NCBI RefSeq assembly: GCF_041260665.1
Contig: NZ_JBGCCT010000005.1
Span: forward strand, 186,001 to 250,000
Reading direction: 5' to 3'
Source of the DNA: Catenulispora sp. GP43
GTDB lineage: Bacteria; Actinomycetota; Actinomycetes; Streptomycetales; Catenulisporaceae
DNA length: 64,000 nt
Made by a program: the position numbers and the translations under genes. Below the pieces are notes generated by a model, which ran no database searches, was not told the DNA's origin, and was given only the letters and a program-made list of their open reading frames with translations. Positions 61,793 through 64,000 of the stretch are shown piece after piece (within the stretch, counting starts at the first letter, position 1; each line of letters opens with the position of its first letter).

Positions 61793-62800
61793 TCAGCGGC
61801 CCGAGCCGGCGGCGGTGTGCGTCTGCTCGAGGTGCGCGACCAGGAGGTTGGGGTTGCTCTTGGTGAAGTAGCCCGCGCTGGCGACATAGACGGTGTCGCC
61901 CCGGACGGCGGCGGAGCTGGGGTTCGACAGATTGTCGGCCTTGGTGAGGACGGGGGTCGCGGTGCGGGTGGCCGGATCGAAGAGGTCGACCTGGCTCTGG
62001 GTGTTGAGGGCGACCAGGATGTCGGCGTCGGGGCGCGGGCTGGTGAAGGCGATGTCGTCGATGCCGGTCAGGCCGCTGCCGAGGGTTTCGATGCAGCCGT
62101 GCGAGCCGTCGGCGCGGATCGGGATGCGAAGGAGCGTGCCCCGGTCGGTGTTGGTGACGTAGAGCGCGCCGTCGTGGACCTTGATGCCGTTCACACCGAG
62201 TACGCCCGTCGAGGCCAGGCTCGAGTCGTCGGACCAGGTGCTGACGGCATGACTGCGCGGGTCGACCCGGGAAATGGTTCCGAGCAGCGAGTCGGTGACG
62301 TAGAGGTAGCGTTCTTGCTCGTCGAAGGCGATCCCGTTGGGGAAGCCGGTGGCCGGCAGCGCGGCGATCTGGGTCTGCACGCCCTGCGGCGTGATGCGCC
62401 AGACGCCCTGGCGGGAGTCGCCTGTGCACAGCAGGGCGTACAGGTCGCCCCGGTGGTCGCGGACCAGGCCCATGGCCAGGCTGGTGTGCTTGCCGAAGGC
62501 GCACCCGGTGTCGGGCGAGGACGGCAGCGGGATCGTCTGCTTCACGGAGCCGTCCAGGCCGACCCGCACGATCTGGTCCTTGTAGGACAGGCTGAGGTCG
62601 GCTGTGCCGTCCGGCTCGAGGGCGATGTTCTCGGGAGTCTGTTCGTCGGTGAACGAGAACTGTGTGATGACGTGGGGGTCGCTGACCGGCCACGTCGCGG
62701 CTCCCGCCGCGGTGACGGAGTCGAGGGTGAGGCACAGACCGCAGGCGGCGATGGCCGCGAGTCTTTGGAGCCGCTGACGAGTGGTGGTGAAGCTGCTCAT
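61793..62800 (-). CDS. Secreted SMP-30/NHL-type beta-propeller protein
   Basis: 335 aa with a signal peptide (LQRLAAIAACGLCLTLDSVT, cleavage near AGA-AT). The propeller has repeats typical of gluconolactonase/strictosidine-synthase-like proteins: ENIALEPDGTADLSLSYKDQ, FPNGIAFDEQERYLYVTDSL, LGVNGIKVHDGALYVTNTDR, SAAVRGDTVYVASAGYF. Residues N and D at the blade tips could bind Ca2+ and catalyse lactone hydrolysis, but this is unproven. GAAAGAG precedes the ATG. Separated from the upstream peptidase gene by a terminator. Confidence 0.85.
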   Translation of the reverse strand: MSSFTTTRQRLQRLAAIAACGLCLTLDSVTAAGAATWPVSDPHVITQFSFTDEQTPENIALEPDGTADLSLSYKDQIVRVGLDGSVKQTIPLPSSPDTGCAFGKHTSLAMGLVRDHRGDLYALLCTGDSRQGVWRITPQGVQTQIAALPATGFPNGIAFDEQERYLYVTDSLLGTISRVDPRSHAVSTWSDDSSLASTGVLGVNGIKVHDGALYVTNTDRGTLLRIPIRADGSHGCIETLGSGLTGIDDIAFTSPRPDADILVALNTQSQVDLFDPATRTATPVLTKADNLSNPSSAAVRGDTVYVASAGYFTKSNPNLLVAHLEQTHTAAGSGR

Positions 62801-62843
62801 TTTTGCTCTTTCTCAATACTCGAGTTTGCGGGGCGCTGCGCCC

Positions 62844-62879
62844 GCTGGCATCGCCATGCCTTGGCATGGCGATGCCAGC
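62844..62879 (-). terminator. Terminator of the S53-type peptidase gene
   Basis: 17-bp perfect stem (62844-62860 with 62863-62879; GCTGGCATCGCCATGCC), tip TT, 7 nt past the stop codon of the minus-strand gene. Confidence 0.9.
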
Positions 62880-62885
62880 AGACGA

Positions 62886-64000
62886 TCAGAACGCGGAGAT
62901 CCCGTTGGGGGTGCCGATTCCGGTGGGTCCGTCGTAGCCGGTGACGGCGTTGCACTGGTAGTCGCCGCCGCAGTCCTGGAACGTGACGTTGTTGCCGCTG
63001 ACCACGTCGTTCAGTCCGGCCTTGGCGCCGGGGGCGTAGAAGGCGGAGGCGTTGTTGTACTTGGCGGGGTTGCCGGCTAGGGCGATGACGCCGGCGATGA
63101 AGGGGGAGGAGGCGCTGGTGCCGCCGACGACGTTCCAGCCGGAGGGTAGGCCTTCCAGGTCGGGGGTGTCGGTGACGTAGATGGCGGGGCCGGTTTGCGG
63201 GTCGGCGTCGGCGGCGACGTCGGCGACCATGCGGCCGGGGCAGTTGGCGTCGGTCTGCCACGTGGGCTTGTCGACCCAGGCGGAGCAGCCGGAGCCGGCG
63301 CCTTGCCAGGCGGTCTCGGACCAGCCGCGGGTGTTGGTGGCTTTGGTCAGTGAGGTGCCGCCGACGGAGATCACCGAGGAGAACACGGCTGGTTCGGCCG
63401 GGATGCCGTAGCCGCTGTCGCCGGAGGAGGCGACGATGGCCACGCCGGGGTGGGTGTAGTAGGCGGTGTCGGCGGGGGTGACGCTGGATTCGGTGGCGCC
63501 GTAGCTGTTGGAGACTTCGGTGGCGCCGAGTTTGACGGCGGTGTCGACGGATTTGCCGAGGTCGTCGCCGGTTGCTTGGTCGGCTTCCACCAGCAGGATC
63601 TTGCATTGCGGGCAGGCGGCGGAGACCATGTCCAGGTCCAGGGCGATTTCCACGCCCCAGCCCTGGTCGGCCGGCACCGGGGTGGTGGTGCCTTGTTCGT
63701 TGACTTTGGTGAAGCAGCCGTTGGCGGTGGTGCAGGCCGACAGTCCGTAGGTGGAGCGGTAGACCGCGAGGTCTGCCTCGGCGGTGGGGTCATCGCCGGC
63801 GTCGACGATGGCCACGGTCTGGTTGGCGCCGCCGGTGGACGGCAGGTTGTAGGCCGAATGCAGGTCCGCGGGGCCGAAACCGGCCGGCAGGGTGGCGGCA
63901 GCCGCGTTCGCGGCGCCGACCCGGCCGATGTGTGCGGGCTCATGCACATCGGTGCGGGCTTGGGCGAAGCAGCGGTCGAAGCCGGGCTTGGCGGCGGCGC
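62886..64000 (-). CDS. S53-type (sedolisin/kumamolisin-like) secreted peptidase, 5' end outside window
   Basis: About 371 codons are visible and the frame is still open at the window edge; the start and signal peptide are missing. After a segment FDRCFAQARTDV typical of the family come FGPADLHSAYNLPSTGG, TVAIVDAGDD, the catalytic Glu/Asp in VEIALDLDMVSAACPQC, ASSGDSGYGIP with the oxyanion Asp, and GTSASSPFIAGVIALAG holding the nucleophile Ser. C-terminus ends at GIGTPNGISAF. The Ser-Glu-Asp set indicates a sedolisin (acidic serine-carboxyl peptidase) active outside the cell. A strong terminator follows. Confidence 0.88.
   Translation of the reverse strand, partial: AAAKPGFDRCFAQARTDVHEPAHIGRVGAANAAAATLPAGFGPADLHSAYNLPSTGGANQTVAIVDAGDDPTAEADLAVYRSTYGLSACTTANGCFTKVNEQGTTTPVPADQGWGVEIALDLDMVSAACPQCKILLVEADQATGDDLGKSVDTAVKLGATEVSNSYGATESSVTPADTAYYTHPGVAIVASSGDSGYGIPAEPAVFSSVISVGGTSLTKATNTRGWSETAWQGAGSGCSAWVDKPTWQTDANCPGRMVADVAADADPQTGPAIYVTDTPDLEGLPSGWNVVGGTSASSPFIAGVIALAGNPAKYNNASAFYAPGAKAGLNDVVSGNNVTFQDCGGDYQCNAVTGYDGPTGIGTPNGISAF

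Overview
The window is high-G+C actinobacterial chromosome with a Streptomyces-like gene order at its left end: groES, groEL with a His-rich tail, whiD, bldM, guaB, guaB3. Together with many secreted hydrolases, LuxR/ECF regulators and developmental regulators, this points to a filamentous, soil-type actinomycete, possibly outside Streptomyces (Catenulispora-like). That genus guess comes from gene content, not from a search.

Region 1 (1-15.7 kb) is conserved core: chaperonins, developmental regulators whiD and bldM (with a BldN-type promoter far upstream of bldM), two IMP-dehydrogenase-family genes, glpD, a glutathione-peroxidase-like gene, an SDR, a lipoprotein, an aldehyde dehydrogenase, two WXG100 proteins, and a chorismate mutase preceded by what looks like a Phe/Tyr leader-peptide attenuator.

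Region 2 (15.7-20.5 kb) is a small integrated island. tRNA-Arg(CCG) is intact at 15716-15787 and its last 42 bp are exactly repeated at 20415-20456. Between them lie a HutC/GntR regulator with a strong palindromic operator, a methyltransferase-like gene, and a tight two-gene unit of a phosphoribosyltransferase followed by a DprA/SLOG protein, resembling the ShosTA toxin-antitoxin/anti-phage type. No integrase is present. A third, decayed copy of the tRNA 3' half lies at 37994-38035.

Region 3 (20.5-38.0 kb) mixes gene relics with a plant-polysaccharide block: an arabinofuranosidase-like cell-wall protein with LAFTG sorting signal, a GH11 xylanase, a GH62 arabinofuranosidase and a secreted protein of unknown family. 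Three of the four transcription units share an upstream element (GGCAACC, 16-17 nt, CCACT). Next to them is an ECF sigma factor overlapping a single-pass membrane protein with an extracytoplasmic domain, a plausible sigma/anti-sigma sensor pair. Relics include a deletion scar joining the first and last genes of an ATP-grasp/transglutaminase operon. An alpha/beta hydrolase, VOC protein, FUSC-type membrane protein, SDR and enoyl-CoA hydratase follow.

Region 4 (38.3-45.7 kb) is a five-gene overlapping operon: SWIM-like Zn protein, a 502-aa unknown, a vWA protein, a MoxR-type AAA+ ATPase and a 951-aa DUF5682-type protein. It has the layout of MoxR-vWA systems.

Region 5 (45.9-64 kb) holds regulators (TrmB/LuxR hybrid, NarL-type response regulator, MerR with a leaderless MerR-type promoter, a large LAL regulator), a degenerate serine recombinase coupled to a beta-lactamase-like hydrolase, two large secreted BNR/propeller proteins, a GMC oxidoreductase, a secreted NHL-type protein and an S53-type peptidase cut by the window end.
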